This document shows, in pieces, positions 7,723 through 17,972 of a stretch of 64,000 nucleotides of DNA. Below the pieces are notes generated by a model. That model was not told where the DNA came from. It did no database searches and saw nothing but the letters and a program-made list of their open reading frames with translations. Positions within the stretch are counted from its first letter, which is position 1; each line of letters opens with the position of its first letter. The stretch comes from Chitinophaga barathri (GTDB lineage Bacteria > Bacteroidota > Bacteroidia > Chitinophagales > Chitinophagaceae), in NCBI RefSeq assembly GCF_003807585.1, contig NZ_RMBX01000012.1, forward strand, positions 62,001 through 126,000. Reading direction: 5' to 3'. The translations under genes and the position numbers were made by a program.

Positions 7723-10700
7723 ATGCACCCGAACAATCGGCCCCTCGTACTTGCATGCCTGTTCCTCTGCGCCGCCATGGCCGCCCTCGTGGCCGGATGT
7801 ACCAGCAAGGCCAAGGAAGTGAACCCCGCTTTTGCGAAATACATTGCCGCCTATACCACCGGCGTTATTTCCAAACAAAGCGCCATCCGCATCCAGCTGG
7901 CCGGAGAAGTGAATGTAACCCACGCCCAGAATGAACCCGTGGCGGACGATGTATTCTCCTTTTCCCCTTCCATCAAAGGCAAAGCCTTCTGGGTAGACGC
8001 CACCACGCTGGAATTCAGGCCGGACCAGAACCTGGAGCCGGGCAAAACCTACGAGGCGAAGTTCAGGCTGGGCAAAGTGATGACGGTACCGTCGGACCTG
8101 AAAGTGTTTGAGTTCGGCTTCCAGGTGATAAAACCTTCCTTTGAGGTGGAGCTGATGGGCCTGAAAAGCGCCAATAACAGCAAAGACCGTATGAATTTCT
8201 CCGGCGTGGTATATACCGCCGACGCGGAAGATGTACAGGCGGTGGAAAAACTCATCGCCGTAAAATACGACGGATCCAAAACCAATATTACCTGGCAGCA
8301 CGATGTGGCGCAGCGCACCTATAAATTCACCATCGGCAATATCATGCGCAAACCGGTGGCGGCAAAAATGCATGTGAGCTGGAACGGGCAGAGCATCGGC
8401 TCGGACCTTAAAGACGACCGCGAGATAGAAGTGCCCGCCATCGGGGATTTTAAAGTGCTGGACATCAAGCCGGTGTATGACCCCGAAGATTATGTACTGG
8501 TGCAGTTCAGCTGCCCGCTGAACGGCTCGCAGAACCTTGACGGCCTCATCGGCATCAGCGGCCTGAGCGAGCTGCGTTATACCATAGACGGCAGCGAGGT
8601 ACGGGTCTATTCGCCCGAGCGGCTGGAAGGAAATTATACCGTGGTGGTGAACGAAGGCATCCAGAGCGCGTTTGACGACCGGCTGGACAAATCCTTTACC
8701 GGCAGTGTGAACTTCGAGAACCGGCAGCCTTCCGTGAGCATTCCCGGCAAAGGCGTGATCATGCCGCAAAGCGGGAAACTCGTGATGCCCTTTGACGCCG
8801 CCGGCCTGAAAGCCGTGGACGTGATCGTGGTGAAGATCTATGAAAACAACATCCCGCAATATCTCCAGCGAAATAACCTCAACGGCGACGAAGAGCTGCG
8901 CCGTGTAGGCAGCCCCGTGGTACAGAAAACCATCCGGCTGGATGCGGACAAATCCGTGAACCTGCACAAACGCACCCGCTTCAGCCTGGACCTGGAACAG
9001 CTGGTGAAAACTGAGCCCGGCGCCATTTACCGCGTCACCATCGGGTTCAGGAAAGAATACGCGATGTATAGCTGTCCTGATGATAAAACGACCGATGAAG
9101 AAGAAGCGCAGGAAGAGGAAGAAGAATATTACGGGGAAAAGATCGACGGGGATGATGCCTTCTGGCGCCGCTACGACAGCTATTATCCTTACGGTTACCG
9201 GTGGAGCGACAGGGACAATCCCTGCACCAATTCCTACTACAACAAAGAACGCTGGGCTTCCCGGAACATCATATCCTCAAACATCGGCCTGATCGCCAAA
9301 CGCGGCAACGACAATACCATGGTGGTGGCCGTTACGGACATCCGCGATGCGAAGCCGATCTCCGGCGTGGAACTGGAGCTGCTGGATTACCAGCAGCAGG
9401 TGATCTTCACCAGCCGCAGCGATGGGGACGGTTTTGCGAAATTTGAACTGAAACGCAAACCATACCTGCTCGTAGCCAAAAAAGATACCGAGCGCGGTTA
9501 CCTGAAGCTGGACGACGGCAGTTCCCTGCCCCTCGGCCGTTTTGACGTAAAAGGCGAAGAAGTACAGCAGGGCATGAAAGGGTTCCTGTATGGGGAACGT
9601 GGCGTATGGCGGCCGGGAGATTCGCTGTTCCTCACGTTTATGCTGGAAGACAAAGAAGGCAAACTGCCGCCGAACCACCCGGTAATGCTGGAGCTGTACA
9701 ACCCGAAAGGCCAGCTGTACAAACGTCTCAACCAGCATATTTCCCTCAACGGCGTGTACAACTTCCACACCATGACCGATGCGGACGCACCCACCGGCAG
9801 CTGGCTGGCGAAAGTAAAAGTAGGCGGCGCGATCTTCACCAAAAACATCCGTATCGAAACCGTGAAACCCAACCGCCTGAAAGTGCGGCTGGACTTTGGG
9901 AACCAGACCTCGCTGGTGAAAGACGAAAGCCCGAAAGGCACGCTTACCGCCGCCTGGTTGTTCGGCGCGCCGGCCCAGAGCCTCAAAGCGAAGGTGGACG
10001 TGTCCCTCACCTCCTCCAGGACGGCCTTCCCCAAGTTCGACGGTTATTCCTTTGACGATCCCACCGAACGTTTCAGCACTGAAAATAAAACCATCTTCGA
10101 TGCCAGCCTGAATGACGAAGGCGTGGCGCCGGTATCCGCCAGTATCCCTGTGGGCGAACGCGCGCCGGGTGTATTAAAAGCAAACTTTGAAGTAAAAGTA
10201 TTTGAGCCCGGAGGCGATTTCAGCATCGACCATTTCTCCATGCCGTACCACGTATTTGATTCCTACGTGGGCGTGGCCGCGCCGGAAGGCGACCGCCTCA
10301 CCGGCATGCTGACAACCGATAAAGCGCACCAGGTAAGCATCGTGAACGTAAACGCGCAGGGCAAGTACATCGGCGGCACCCGCGAAGTGGAAGTGCAGCT
10401 GTACAAGATCCGCTGGCGTTGGTGGTGGGACGAAAGCGATAACGACTACAGCAATTTCACCGACGATAATTACAACCAGCTTCTACAAACACAAACCGTG
10501 ACGCTGCAGAACGGTAAAGGCACCTGGCCGCTGCTGATCCGTCAGCCTGAATGGGGCCGTTACCTCATCCGTGTAAAAGACAAGGAAAGCGGGCATATTA
10601 CCGGCCAGAGCGTGTACATAGACTGGCCGAACTACGCGGAACGACTACAGAAGGAAAACCCCGCGGAGGCCGCCATGCTTGTGTTCACCTCCAATAAAAC

Positions 10701-13284
10701 AAAATACAACGTAGGGGAAGACATCGTGCTCACCATCCCCAGCAGCGAAGGCGGCCGCGGCCTGATCAGCATTGAGTCCGGCAGCAAAGTGCTGAAAACG
10801 GACTGGATAGGCACTGAAAAAGGTCAAACGGTGTACCGCTTCAAAGCAGAGAAAAACATGGCGCCGAACATTTATGTGAACGTGAGCCTGCTGCAACCGC
10901 ACGCACAAACCGCAAACGACCTTCCCATCCGCATGTACGGTACCATTCCCGTGCTGGTGGAAGATCCGAATACCATCCTCAAACCCGTGATCAGCCTGCC
11001 CGCCACGCTGCGGCCCGAGACGGGGGCATCCATTTCCGTAACGGAATCCACGGGCAAAGCGATGACGTATACCATCGCCATCGTGGATGAAGGTTTGCTG
11101 GATCTCACCCGTTTCAAAACACCTGACCCGCACAGCGCATTTTATGCCAGAGAAGCGCTGGGTGTAAAAACCTGGGACCTGTTCGATTACGTGATAGGCG
11201 CCTGGGGCGCGGACCTGGAGCGGATACTGAGCATTGGCGGTGACGAAGGGCTGAACAAAAATGCCAGCACAGCCAAAGCCAACCGCTTTAAACCCGTGGT
11301 GCAGTTCATGGGCCCCTTCTACCTTAAAAAAGGAGAAAAACAAACACATAACTTCAAACTTCCCCCTTATATCGGTTCCGTGAAAGCTATGGTGGTGGCG
11401 GGCCAGGAAGGCGCTTACGGCAATGCGGACAAAACCGCTTCCGTGAAAAAGCCGCTCATGCTGCTGGCTACCGTGCCAAGGGTATTAGGCCCCGGCGAAA
11501 CGATCCAGTTGCCCGTAACCGTGTTCGGTCTTGAGCCGCACGTACGCCAGGCGAATGTGACGCTTTCTTCCAATCCATATTTCGAGGTAGTGGGCGAAAG
11601 CACCAAACAGGTGAGTTTCCCGAAACCGGGTGAGCAGGTCGTTTATTTTGACGTAAAGATCAGGCCACAGGTGGGCATCGGCAAGTTCAAGATCATTGCC
11701 ACCAGCGGGAAAGAAAGAGCGGAAGAAAATGTAGAGCTGGACGTGCGCAACCCGAACCCGTACCTCACCAATGTAGTAGAGCATACTTTGGAACCGGGCG
11801 CATCGTGGAATACGAACTTTATGCCGGTGGGCATGACAGGCACCAATACCGGTGTGCTGGAAGTATCCACCATTCCCGCGCTGAACCTTGGCAAACGCCT
11901 TGAATACCTTATAGAGTACCCGCACGGCTGCGTAGAGCAGACCACCTCCGGCGTATTCCCGCAGTTGACACTGGGCAACCTGATGGACCTTACAGACCGG
12001 CAGAAAGCGCAAATAGACCGCAATATCAAAGCGGGCATCAACAGGCTGAGGGGCTTCCAGCTCACGGACGGCGGCATGGGTTACTGGCCGGGCGCCAGCT
12101 CCGCCGATGAATGGAGCACGAACTACGCCGGTCATTTTATGCTTGAAGCGCAGACCGCGGGTTATTCCCTGCCGCCGGGCTTCCTGGACCAGTGGAAAAA
12201 ATTCCAGCGGAACAGGGCGCAGAGCTGGTCACCGAGCAGCTACACCTATTACGGAGGGGACCTGGTGCAGGCTTACCGTCTTTTCCTGCTGGCAATGGCT
12301 AAAACGCCCGAACTGGGCGCGATGAACAGGCTGAAAGAATTCCAGCATTTGTCTATCCCCGCCCGCTGGCGCCTTGCGGCCGCGTATAAAATGGCAGGGC
12401 AGACGGAAGCGGCCAACGCACTCATCAAAGGCCTCAGTACCAACATAGCGCCTTACACACAATTGAGCGGTACCTTCGGCTCAGACCTCCGCGACAAAGC
12501 CATGATACTCGAAACGCTCACCATCATGGGCCAGCGCAGTACCGCAAACAGCCTGCTGAAACAGGTGGCCGCGGAACTTGGTAAAGAATCCTGGTACAGC
12601 ACACAAACCACCGCGTATTCACTGGTAGCCATCGCGAAATTCTGCGGGGTGAACAAAGGCAGCAAAATGGCTTTCAGTTATACGCTGAACGGCACGCTGG
12701 GCAATGTGAACGCAAGCTCATACCTCTCGCAGACGCCGGTGGCATTCAAACCCGGCACAGGCACCGTGAGCATACAGAACAAAGGGCAGAACGTACTGTA
12801 CGCACGCCTGATCCTGCGCGGGCAGCCGGAAGCGGGGCAGAACCCCTACGCGGACAACAATCCCGAGATACTTTCCATGAACGTACAATACAACACGCGC
12901 AACGGCAAACCGCTCAACCCCGACCTGCTGAAACAGGGCACGGACTTCGTAGCCACGGTGACGATCCGCAACCCCGGCAAACGCGGCTTCTACGAGCAGA
13001 TGGCGCTCACGCAGGTGTTCCCTTCAGGCTGGGAGATCATCAATACCCGCCTCATGGGGAACGACAGCACGGTCACCTCATCGCCTTACACTTACCGCGA
13101 TATCAGGGACGACCGCGTGTTCACTTACTTCAACGTGGAAGAATCAAAAACGGTGACTTACCAGGTGCTGCTGAATGCGGCGTACCTGGGCAGGTATTAC
13201 CTGCCCGCCGCCTCCTGCGAAGCGATGTACGACAACACCATCCATGCATTTGTGCCGGGCAAGTGGGTGGAAGTAACGAAATGA
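7723..13284 (+). CDS. bacterial alpha-2-macroglobulin lipoprotein (thioester type)
   Basis: A 1853-residue giant periplasmic lipoprotein. The signal peptide ends at lipobox LVAGC (Cys26). It has the repeated beta domains, bait-like region and alpha-helical thioester domain of YfhM/MagD-type macroglobulins. The thioester motif CVEQ is intact at Cys1403-Gln1406 in the context GCVEQTTSG. These proteins trap attacking proteases by covalent coupling. Near residues 453-500 there is an unusual acidic then Tyr/Trp-rich insert (EEEAQEEEEE followed by YYPYGYRW) that may be a lineage-specific loop. PBP1C follows, the classic pairing thought to guard the cell when peptidoglycan is breached. A TAccTTTa element at 7689-7696 may be the -7 promoter. 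Confidence 0.95.
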   Translation: MHPNNRPLVLACLFLCAAMAALVAGCTSKAKEVNPAFAKYIAAYTTGVISKQSAIRIQLAGEVNVTHAQNEPVADDVFSFSPSIKGKAFWVDATTLEFRPDQNLEPGKTYEAKFRLGKVMTVPSDLKVFEFGFQVIKPSFEVELMGLKSANNSKDRMNFSGVVYTADAEDVQAVEKLIAVKYDGSKTNITWQHDVAQRTYKFTIGNIMRKPVAAKMHVSWNGQSIGSDLKDDREIEVPAIGDFKVLDIKPVYDPEDYVLVQFSCPLNGSQNLDGLIGISGLSELRYTIDGSEVRVYSPERLEGNYTVVVNEGIQSAFDDRLDKSFTGSVNFENRQPSVSIPGKGVIMPQSGKLVMPFDAAGLKAVDVIVVKIYENNIPQYLQRNNLNGDEELRRVGSPVVQKTIRLDADKSVNLHKRTRFSLDLEQLVKTEPGAIYRVTIGFRKEYAMYSCPDDKTTDEEEAQEEEEEYYGEKIDGDDAFWRRYDSYYPYGYRWSDRDNPCTNSYYNKERWASRNIISSNIGLIAKRGNDNTMVVAVTDIRDAKPISGVELELLDYQQQVIFTSRSDGDGFAKFELKRKPYLLVAKKDTERGYLKLDDGSSLPLGRFDVKGEEVQQGMKGFLYGERGVWRPGDSLFLTFMLEDKEGKLPPNHPVMLELYNPKGQLYKRLNQHISLNGVYNFHTMTDADAPTGSWLAKVKVGGAIFTKNIRIETVKPNRLKVRLDFGNQTSLVKDESPKGTLTAAWLFGAPAQSLKAKVDVSLTSSRTAFPKFDGYSFDDPTERFSTENKTIFDASLNDEGVAPVSASIPVGERAPGVLKANFEVKVFEPGGDFSIDHFSMPYHVFDSYVGVAAPEGDRLTGMLTTDKAHQVSIVNVNAQGKYIGGTREVEVQLYKIRWRWWWDESDNDYSNFTDDNYNQLLQTQTVTLQNGKGTWPLLIRQPEWGRYLIRVKDKESGHITGQSVYIDWPNYAERLQKENPAEAAMLVFTSNKTKYNVGEDIVLTIPSSEGGRGLISIESGSKVLKTDWIGTEKGQTVYRFKAEKNMAPNIYVNVSLLQPHAQTANDLPIRMYGTIPVLVEDPNTILKPVISLPATLRPETGASISVTESTGKAMTYTIAIVDEGLLDLTRFKTPDPHSAFYAREALGVKTWDLFDYVIGAWGADLERILSIGGDEGLNKNASTAKANRFKPVVQFMGPFYLKKGEKQTHNFKLPPYIGSVKAMVVAGQEGAYGNADKTASVKKPLMLLATVPRVLGPGETIQLPVTVFGLEPHVRQANVTLSSNPYFEVVGESTKQVSFPKPGEQVVYFDVKIRPQVGIGKFKIIATSGKERAEENVELDVRNPNPYLTNVVEHTLEPGASWNTNFMPVGMTGTNTGVLEVSTIPALNLGKRLEYLIEYPHGCVEQTTSGVFPQLTLGNLMDLTDRQKAQIDRNIKAGINRLRGFQLTDGGMGYWPGASSADEWSTNYAGHFMLEAQTAGYSLPPGFLDQWKKFQRNRAQSWSPSSYTYYGGDLVQAYRLFLLAMAKTPELGAMNRLKEFQHLSIPARWRLAAAYKMAGQTEAANALIKGLSTNIAPYTQLSGTFGSDLRDKAMILETLTIMGQRSTANSLLKQVAAELGKESWYSTQTTAYSLVAIAKFCGVNKGSKMAFSYTLNGTLGNVNASSYLSQTPVAFKPGTGTVSIQNKGQNVLYARLILRGQPEAGQNPYADNNPEILSMNVQYNTRNGKPLNPDLLKQGTDFVATVTIRNPGKRGFYEQMALTQVFPSGWEIINTRLMGNDSTVTSSPYTYRDIRDDRVFTYFNVEESKTVTYQVLLNAAYLGRYYLPAASCEAMYDNTIHAFVPGKWVEVTK

Positions 13285-13300
13285 TCAGATCACTTTTAAC

Positions 13301-13352
13301 AAGGCCGGCAGGTAAGGGGTTGTGATCCTTTACCACCGGCTTTGTAATTTTT
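13301..13352 (+). terminator. intrinsic terminator after macroglobulin gene
   Basis: AAGGCCGGcaGGTAAGG pairs with CCTTTACCaCCGGCTT across a short loop and is followed by TTTGTAATTTTTT. It lies between the macroglobulin gene and pbpC, so pbpC may have partly separate expression. Confidence 0.75.
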
Positions 13353-13377
13353 TACAGGAACAAAGAATGATGCCGGA

Positions 13378-15777
13378 ATGAAGCATATGTGGGAACGAAT
13401 AAAAAAGTGGGCTGTTAAAAGAAAATGGCGCCTTGTTATACTGGCGGGGCTGCTGCTGTGGTATTATTTCCTGCTGCCGGCCAGGCTTTTCACCACGCCT
13501 ACTTCTTTTGTGATTGAAGACCAGGGAGGGGAACTGATGAACGCGGCCATTGCAAAAGATGGGCAGTGGCGGTTTCCGGCGGATAAACTGGTGCCGGAGA
13601 AGTTTGAAAAATGTATCGTGGCTTATGAGGATAAACGTTTCTTTTATCATTGGGGCGTGGACCCGCTGGCCACAGGCCGCGCTATCCGGCAGAACTTTGG
13701 CGGCGGCAGAGTGGTAAGCGGCGCCAGCACCATCACGATGCAGGTGATCAGGCTGTATCGCAACAAACCCCGCACCATCTGGCAGAAGACCATCGAAATG
13801 ATACTGGCTACACGGCTGGAGTTCCGGTATTCCAAAAAGGAAATTCTCGGGTTATACGCGGGCAATGCGCCTTTCGGAGGGAATGTAGTGGGATTGGAAG
13901 CCGCGTCCTGGCGGTATTACGGCCGCAAGCCCGATCAGCTTTCCTGGGCGGAGACGGCCACGCTGGCCGTATTGCCGAACAGCCCCGCTTTGATACACCC
14001 GGGCCGAAACCGGCAGGCATTGCTTAACAAACGTAATTCACTGCTGCAAAAACTCTGGCGCAACGGCACGATAGACAGCAGCACCTGCGCGCTTTCCAGC
14101 ATTGAGCCCTTACCTGATAGACCGCATGTGCTCCCGCAATTTGCCCCGCATTTGCTGAACCGTTTCCGGCAGGATTACGCCCGTGAAAAATCACAAGGCA
14201 GCACCCGCCTGAAAACTTCGCTGGACGGCGAATTGCAGGGAAACGTGAATGACATCCTGCTGCGCCATCACCAGCAGCTCCGCGCCAATGGCATCAACAA
14301 TGCCGCCGCACTGGTGCTTGACGTGGAGACCGGCCATGCACTGGCTTATGTGGGCAACGTATACAACCCCGCCAATCCCGAACTGGAATCTTTCGTGGAT
14401 ATCATCCAGGCGCCGCGAAGCCCTGGCAGCACATTGAAACCGCTACTGTATGCGGGTATGCTCCACGACGGCCTGATGCTGCCCAATACCCTCCTGCCGG
14501 ACGTACCCACACAGATCGCTGGATATACTCCCCAAAACTTCGATCAGTCCTACGACGGCGGTGTGCCCGCATCCCGCGCGCTGGCCCGCTCGCTTAATAT
14601 CCCGGCGGTGAAGCTGCTGCAACAGTACCGCAGCGACCGTTTCCTGCTGCTGCTCAAAAAACTCGGTATCAATACCATGAACAAACCGGCGGCGCACTAC
14701 GGCCTGTCCATGATCCTGGGCGGCGGCGAAACCACGCTCTGGGAGCTGACGGGCGTATATGCCAGCATGGCCCGCAGCCTATTGCATCTTGAACAATACA
14801 ACGGCAAATACGATGCGGACGATTATCATTCTCCCGGTTACCGGCTTGAGGAAACGCTCCCTTCCCGGAACTCCCTTTCACCATTCGGTGTGCTGGATGC
14901 GGGCGCCATCTGGTATACTTTCCAGGCGATGGAAGAAGTGATGCGGCCCGGTGAAGAGTTTATCTGGCAGGCGTTTGCCTCTTCCAAAAGGATTGCCTGG
15001 AAAACCGGTACCAGCTTTGGTTTCCGCGATGGCTGGGCGATCGGGGTTACGCCTACGCATGTGGTAGGTGTTTGGGTGGGCAATGCGGATGGAGAAGGAA
15101 GGCCGGGGCTTACCGGTGTATCCACCGCCGCGCCTGTTATGTTTGATATTTTCCGTTTGCTGCCAGGCGCCGCTTCGGCTGGTGCGCCGGCTGGTAAACT
15201 GCTGCCCGTGCTGGTTTGCCGGCAAAGCGGGTACAGGGCCGGCGAATATTGTATGGAGAAAGACACGCTGCCCGTGCCTGCCGCGGGGCTGCGCTCGCCC
15301 GCCTGTCCTTATCACCAGCTGATCCACCTCGATGCAACGGGCCGCTACCGCGTGACCGCGGACTGCGAAGCGCCGCACCTGATGCAGCACAAACCCTGGT
15401 TTGTACTGCCGCCCGCGATGGAACATTTTTACCGCACCACGCATGCCTACGAGCCGTTGCCGCCTTTTAAGCCGGGTTGTGACATCATGGAACAGGGCAA
15501 ATCGATGGAACTGATCTATCCGCGCCCTTCAGCGAGGATATTTGTACCGGTGGAGATAGACGGGGCGTTGGGGGAAACGGTGTTCAAAGCCACCCACCGC
15601 CAGCAGTCGGCAAAGATATTCTGGCACCTGGACCAGCATTTTATCGGCGTTACCACGGATTTTCACCAGATATCCATGCGGCCCGCGCCGGGAAGGCATA
15701 CGATCACACTGGTGGATGAAGAGGGAGAGGAGATCAGGCAGGGATTTGAAATATTGGATAAGGCGAAAGCCAAGTAG
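13378..15777 (+). CDS. pbpC: penicillin-binding protein 1C, bifunctional
   Basis: A 799-residue class A PBP. One membrane anchor (about 18-34) precedes the GT51 glycosyltransferase domain with catalytic Glu84 in EDKRFFYHWGVD and the GASTITMQ motif. The transpeptidase domain has S351-T-L-K354, S405-L-N407 and K542-T-G544, all intact. The C-terminal region is the extra beta domain typical of PBP1C. It polymerises and cross-links peptidoglycan in the periplasm. It lies 93 bases after the alpha-2-macroglobulin gene, a conserved partnership. ATG 13378 is used; ATG 13387 is possible and changes little. Confidence 0.96.
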   Translation: MKHMWERIKKWAVKRKWRLVILAGLLLWYYFLLPARLFTTPTSFVIEDQGGELMNAAIAKDGQWRFPADKLVPEKFEKCIVAYEDKRFFYHWGVDPLATGRAIRQNFGGGRVVSGASTITMQVIRLYRNKPRTIWQKTIEMILATRLEFRYSKKEILGLYAGNAPFGGNVVGLEAASWRYYGRKPDQLSWAETATLAVLPNSPALIHPGRNRQALLNKRNSLLQKLWRNGTIDSSTCALSSIEPLPDRPHVLPQFAPHLLNRFRQDYAREKSQGSTRLKTSLDGELQGNVNDILLRHHQQLRANGINNAAALVLDVETGHALAYVGNVYNPANPELESFVDIIQAPRSPGSTLKPLLYAGMLHDGLMLPNTLLPDVPTQIAGYTPQNFDQSYDGGVPASRALARSLNIPAVKLLQQYRSDRFLLLLKKLGINTMNKPAAHYGLSMILGGGETTLWELTGVYASMARSLLHLEQYNGKYDADDYHSPGYRLEETLPSRNSLSPFGVLDAGAIWYTFQAMEEVMRPGEEFIWQAFASSKRIAWKTGTSFGFRDGWAIGVTPTHVVGVWVGNADGEGRPGLTGVSTAAPVMFDIFRLLPGAASAGAPAGKLLPVLVCRQSGYRAGEYCMEKDTLPVPAAGLRSPACPYHQLIHLDATGRYRVTADCEAPHLMQHKPWFVLPPAMEHFYRTTHAYEPLPPFKPGCDIMEQGKSMELIYPRPSARIFVPVEIDGALGETVFKATHRQQSAKIFWHLDQHFIGVTTDFHQISMRPAPGRHTITLVDEEGEEIRQGFEILDKAKAK

Positions 15778-16066
15778 GTACGGGGTTTCCTCCCAGGCTG
15801 ATAGCATATTCACCGGATCAACTTCGGATCAAGTCCGCCTCATCTCCACCTCAAGTCCGCCTACCCTGTATCTCTCCTATAGCCACCATAGCTGTTTCCC
15901 GGTATGATACGCCTATTGTATGGCTAATCACAGGGTGTGAAGATAAAATACTATCATTATGAGAGCTTGTTCCGCTACTGTCGGGGCTTTTCGGGGACTG
16001 TAAAACAGATATTTGGCCGGTTTATTGGGCATTTATTGAAGCAGGATACTTCAACGAAGTGGGGAA

Positions 16067-17329
16067 TTAGTAGTTGTATTTCTCTTTCCACAAAGCCTTC
16101 AGGTACTTCCGCAGTTCATCTTCCCGCGCATTTTTCCCTGGTTCGTAGAACTTGGTGCCGGCAATTTCTTCCGGCAGGTATTCCTGCGGCGCAAAATTAT
16201 TCGAGAAGTCGTGGGAGTATTTGTAGTCCTTGCCGTAACCCTGCTGTTTCATCAGTTTGGTGGGTGCATTGCGGATGTGCAGCGGCACGGATAGGTCGCC
16301 GGTTTGTGACACCATGTTCTGCGCCATGCCGATCGCCATATAGGACGCATTGCTTTTGGGTGAGGAGGCAAGATAGGTGGCGCATTGGGAAAGAATGATC
16401 CGCCCTTCGGGATGCCCGATCAGGTTAACGGCGGTAAAGGTGCTGGTAGCCAGCAGCAAGGCGTTGGGGTTTGCATTACCGATGTCCTCCGAGGCGAGTA
16501 TCACCATACGCCGGGCTATGAACTTCACATCTTCCCCGCCTTCCAGCATACGGGCCAGCCAATATACCGCGCCATTGGGATCGCTGCCCCGGATGGATTT
16601 GATGAAGGCGGAAATGATATCGTAGTGCTGCTCGCCCGCTTTGTCGTAGATGGCAACCCTTTGCTGGGCGATCTCCATCACTTTTTCATTCGTGATCACG
16701 ACGGGATGTTCTTCCTGCAGGGTATCCACCACGAGTTCAAACAGGTTCAGCAGCTTGCGGGCATCGCCACCGGCGATATTAAAAAGCGCCTCCGTTTGCT
16801 GCAGTTCGATCGTTTTTTCCGCCAGCCATTCATCTTTCGCCATGGCCTGCTGCAACAGTTGTTCCAGTTCCGGCTTGCCGAGCGCTTTCAGCACATATAC
16901 CTGGCAACGGGAGAGCAACGCCGCATTCACTTCGAAAGAGGGGTTTTCAGTCGTGGCGCCTATCAGCGTCACGATGCCTTTCTCCACCGCGCCCAGCAGC
17001 GCGTCCTGCTGGCCTTTATTGAACCGGTGGATCTCATCTATGAACAGTACGGAATGTTTGTGTTTGGCCAGCTCGATCACTTCCCGGATGTCCTTTACAC
17101 CGGATGAAATGGCGCTGAGCGTGTAAAACGGCACCTGCAGCGTATTGGCGATGATGTTCGCAATGGTGGTTTTGCCCACGCCGGGCGGTCCCCAAAGTAT
17201 CATGGAGGGCACTTTGCCCGCCTGGATGGCCTTCCGGAGAATGCTACCGCTCCCGGTGAGATGTTCCTGCCCTACAAGATCGTCCAGCACAGCGGGTCTT
17301 AGTCGTTCTGCCAATGGTGCGCGCATCAT
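16067..17329 (-). CDS. rarA: replication-associated recombination ATPase RarA/MgsA
   Basis: A 420-residue AAA+ ATPase of the clamp-loader type that acts at stalled replication forks. With the start at 17329, Walker A GPPGVGKTT lies at about 47-55 and Walker B DEIH at 97-100; the C-terminal MgsA domain is complete. The frame continues upstream to 17389, but those 20 residues lie inside the preceding gene. ATG 17329 begins two bases after the upstream stop and yields the normal N terminus (MMRAPLAERLRP), so I prefer it; ATG 17326 is equally possible. The tight spacing indicates co-transcription with the membrane protein gene. Confidence 0.95.
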   Translation of the reverse strand: MMRAPLAERLRPAVLDDLVGQEHLTGSGSILRKAIQAGKVPSMILWGPPGVGKTTIANIIANTLQVPFYTLSAISSGVKDIREVIELAKHKHSVLFIDEIHRFNKGQQDALLGAVEKGIVTLIGATTENPSFEVNAALLSRCQVYVLKALGKPELEQLLQQAMAKDEWLAEKTIELQQTEALFNIAGGDARKLLNLFELVVDTLQEEHPVVITNEKVMEIAQQRVAIYDKAGEQHYDIISAFIKSIRGSDPNGAVYWLARMLEGGEDVKFIARRMVILASEDIGNANPNALLLATSTFTAVNLIGHPEGRIILSQCATYLASSPKSNASYMAIGMAQNMVSQTGDLSVPLHIRNAPTKLMKQQGYGKDYKYSHDFSNNFAPQEYLPEEIAGTKFYEPGKNAREDELRKYLKALWKEKYNY

Positions 17330-17331
17330 AG

Positions 17332-17862
17332 CTACGAGTTGATATCGAGGAATGTATCGTCTTCTTTGTTTTGCTGCTCTTTTCTCCATTTGTTGAAGAA
17401 AATGCGGCTCAACTCACAATTTGCCGCGATGGCAAAAGCATGGATGCCGGCGAGGATGAACACCAGCCTGCGCACGACACTGATCATTTCAGCCGTAACG
17501 CCTTCCCCGCCCTGCATACGGTTCTGGTTCACCATTTTCATGAACTCCGCGTCTGTAACGCGGCCCATGAGAATGAGGTTGACAGTGACCAGGAGAGCAT
17601 ATACAAAAGCGACGATACCGGTGAAAAGAATGGTGCGCGGAAGGCTTTTGGGCAGCGGTACCTCCGGCCTGTCCAGCGTTCTTTGCAGTTGCGTGCACAA
17701 AATGTTGTGATACATCACTGAGCCGAGCAGCAGCAGGGTCATCAGTACCTCGAGCGGTGAGGGAGCCAGGAGCAACGACATTACTACGAATAAGAGGAAA
17801 AAGCCCACTACGACAATGTTTCCCCATGTAAGAAAACGGAAGAACCCGAATAAAAATGACAT
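17332..17862 (-). CDS. four-helix membrane protein, unknown function
   Basis: I do not recognise this family. With ATG 17862 the product is 176 residues with about four predicted membrane helices (roughly 12-31, 35-53, 74-96 and 130-150) and a charged, Lys/Glu/Asp-rich C-terminal tail in the cytoplasm. A longer start at 17889 adds nine residues without changing the picture. The stop lies two bases before rarA, so the genes form an operon, but no functional link to fork repair is evident from the sequence. Confidence 0.75.
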   Translation of the reverse strand: MSFLFGFFRFLTWGNIVVVGFFLLFVVMSLLLAPSPLEVLMTLLLLGSVMYHNILCTQLQRTLDRPEVPLPKSLPRTILFTGIVAFVYALLVTVNLILMGRVTDAEFMKMVNQNRMQGGEGVTAEMISVVRRLVFILAGIHAFAIAANCELSRIFFNKWRKEQQNKEDDTFLDINS

Positions 17863-17972
17863 AAGCCCTTGGTGTTTTAATCCTTGCAAACCTACGAATT
17901 TACCATTTATAACAAACCGGTGAGCGGAAGTGCCAAATCTTCGATAAATTTATCCGTCTAAACCTGATAAAT

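Noticed and set aside
7684..8967. 427-residue frame opposite the macroglobulin gene
   Set aside because: It lies wholly inside a well-supported gene, and His/Phe/Val-rich complementary frames like this are common in this GC range.
15832..15863. Two copies of TCAAGTCCGCCT after pbpC
   Set aside because: Too short and isolated to call a repeat element; no CRISPR array or other repeat family was seen in the window.
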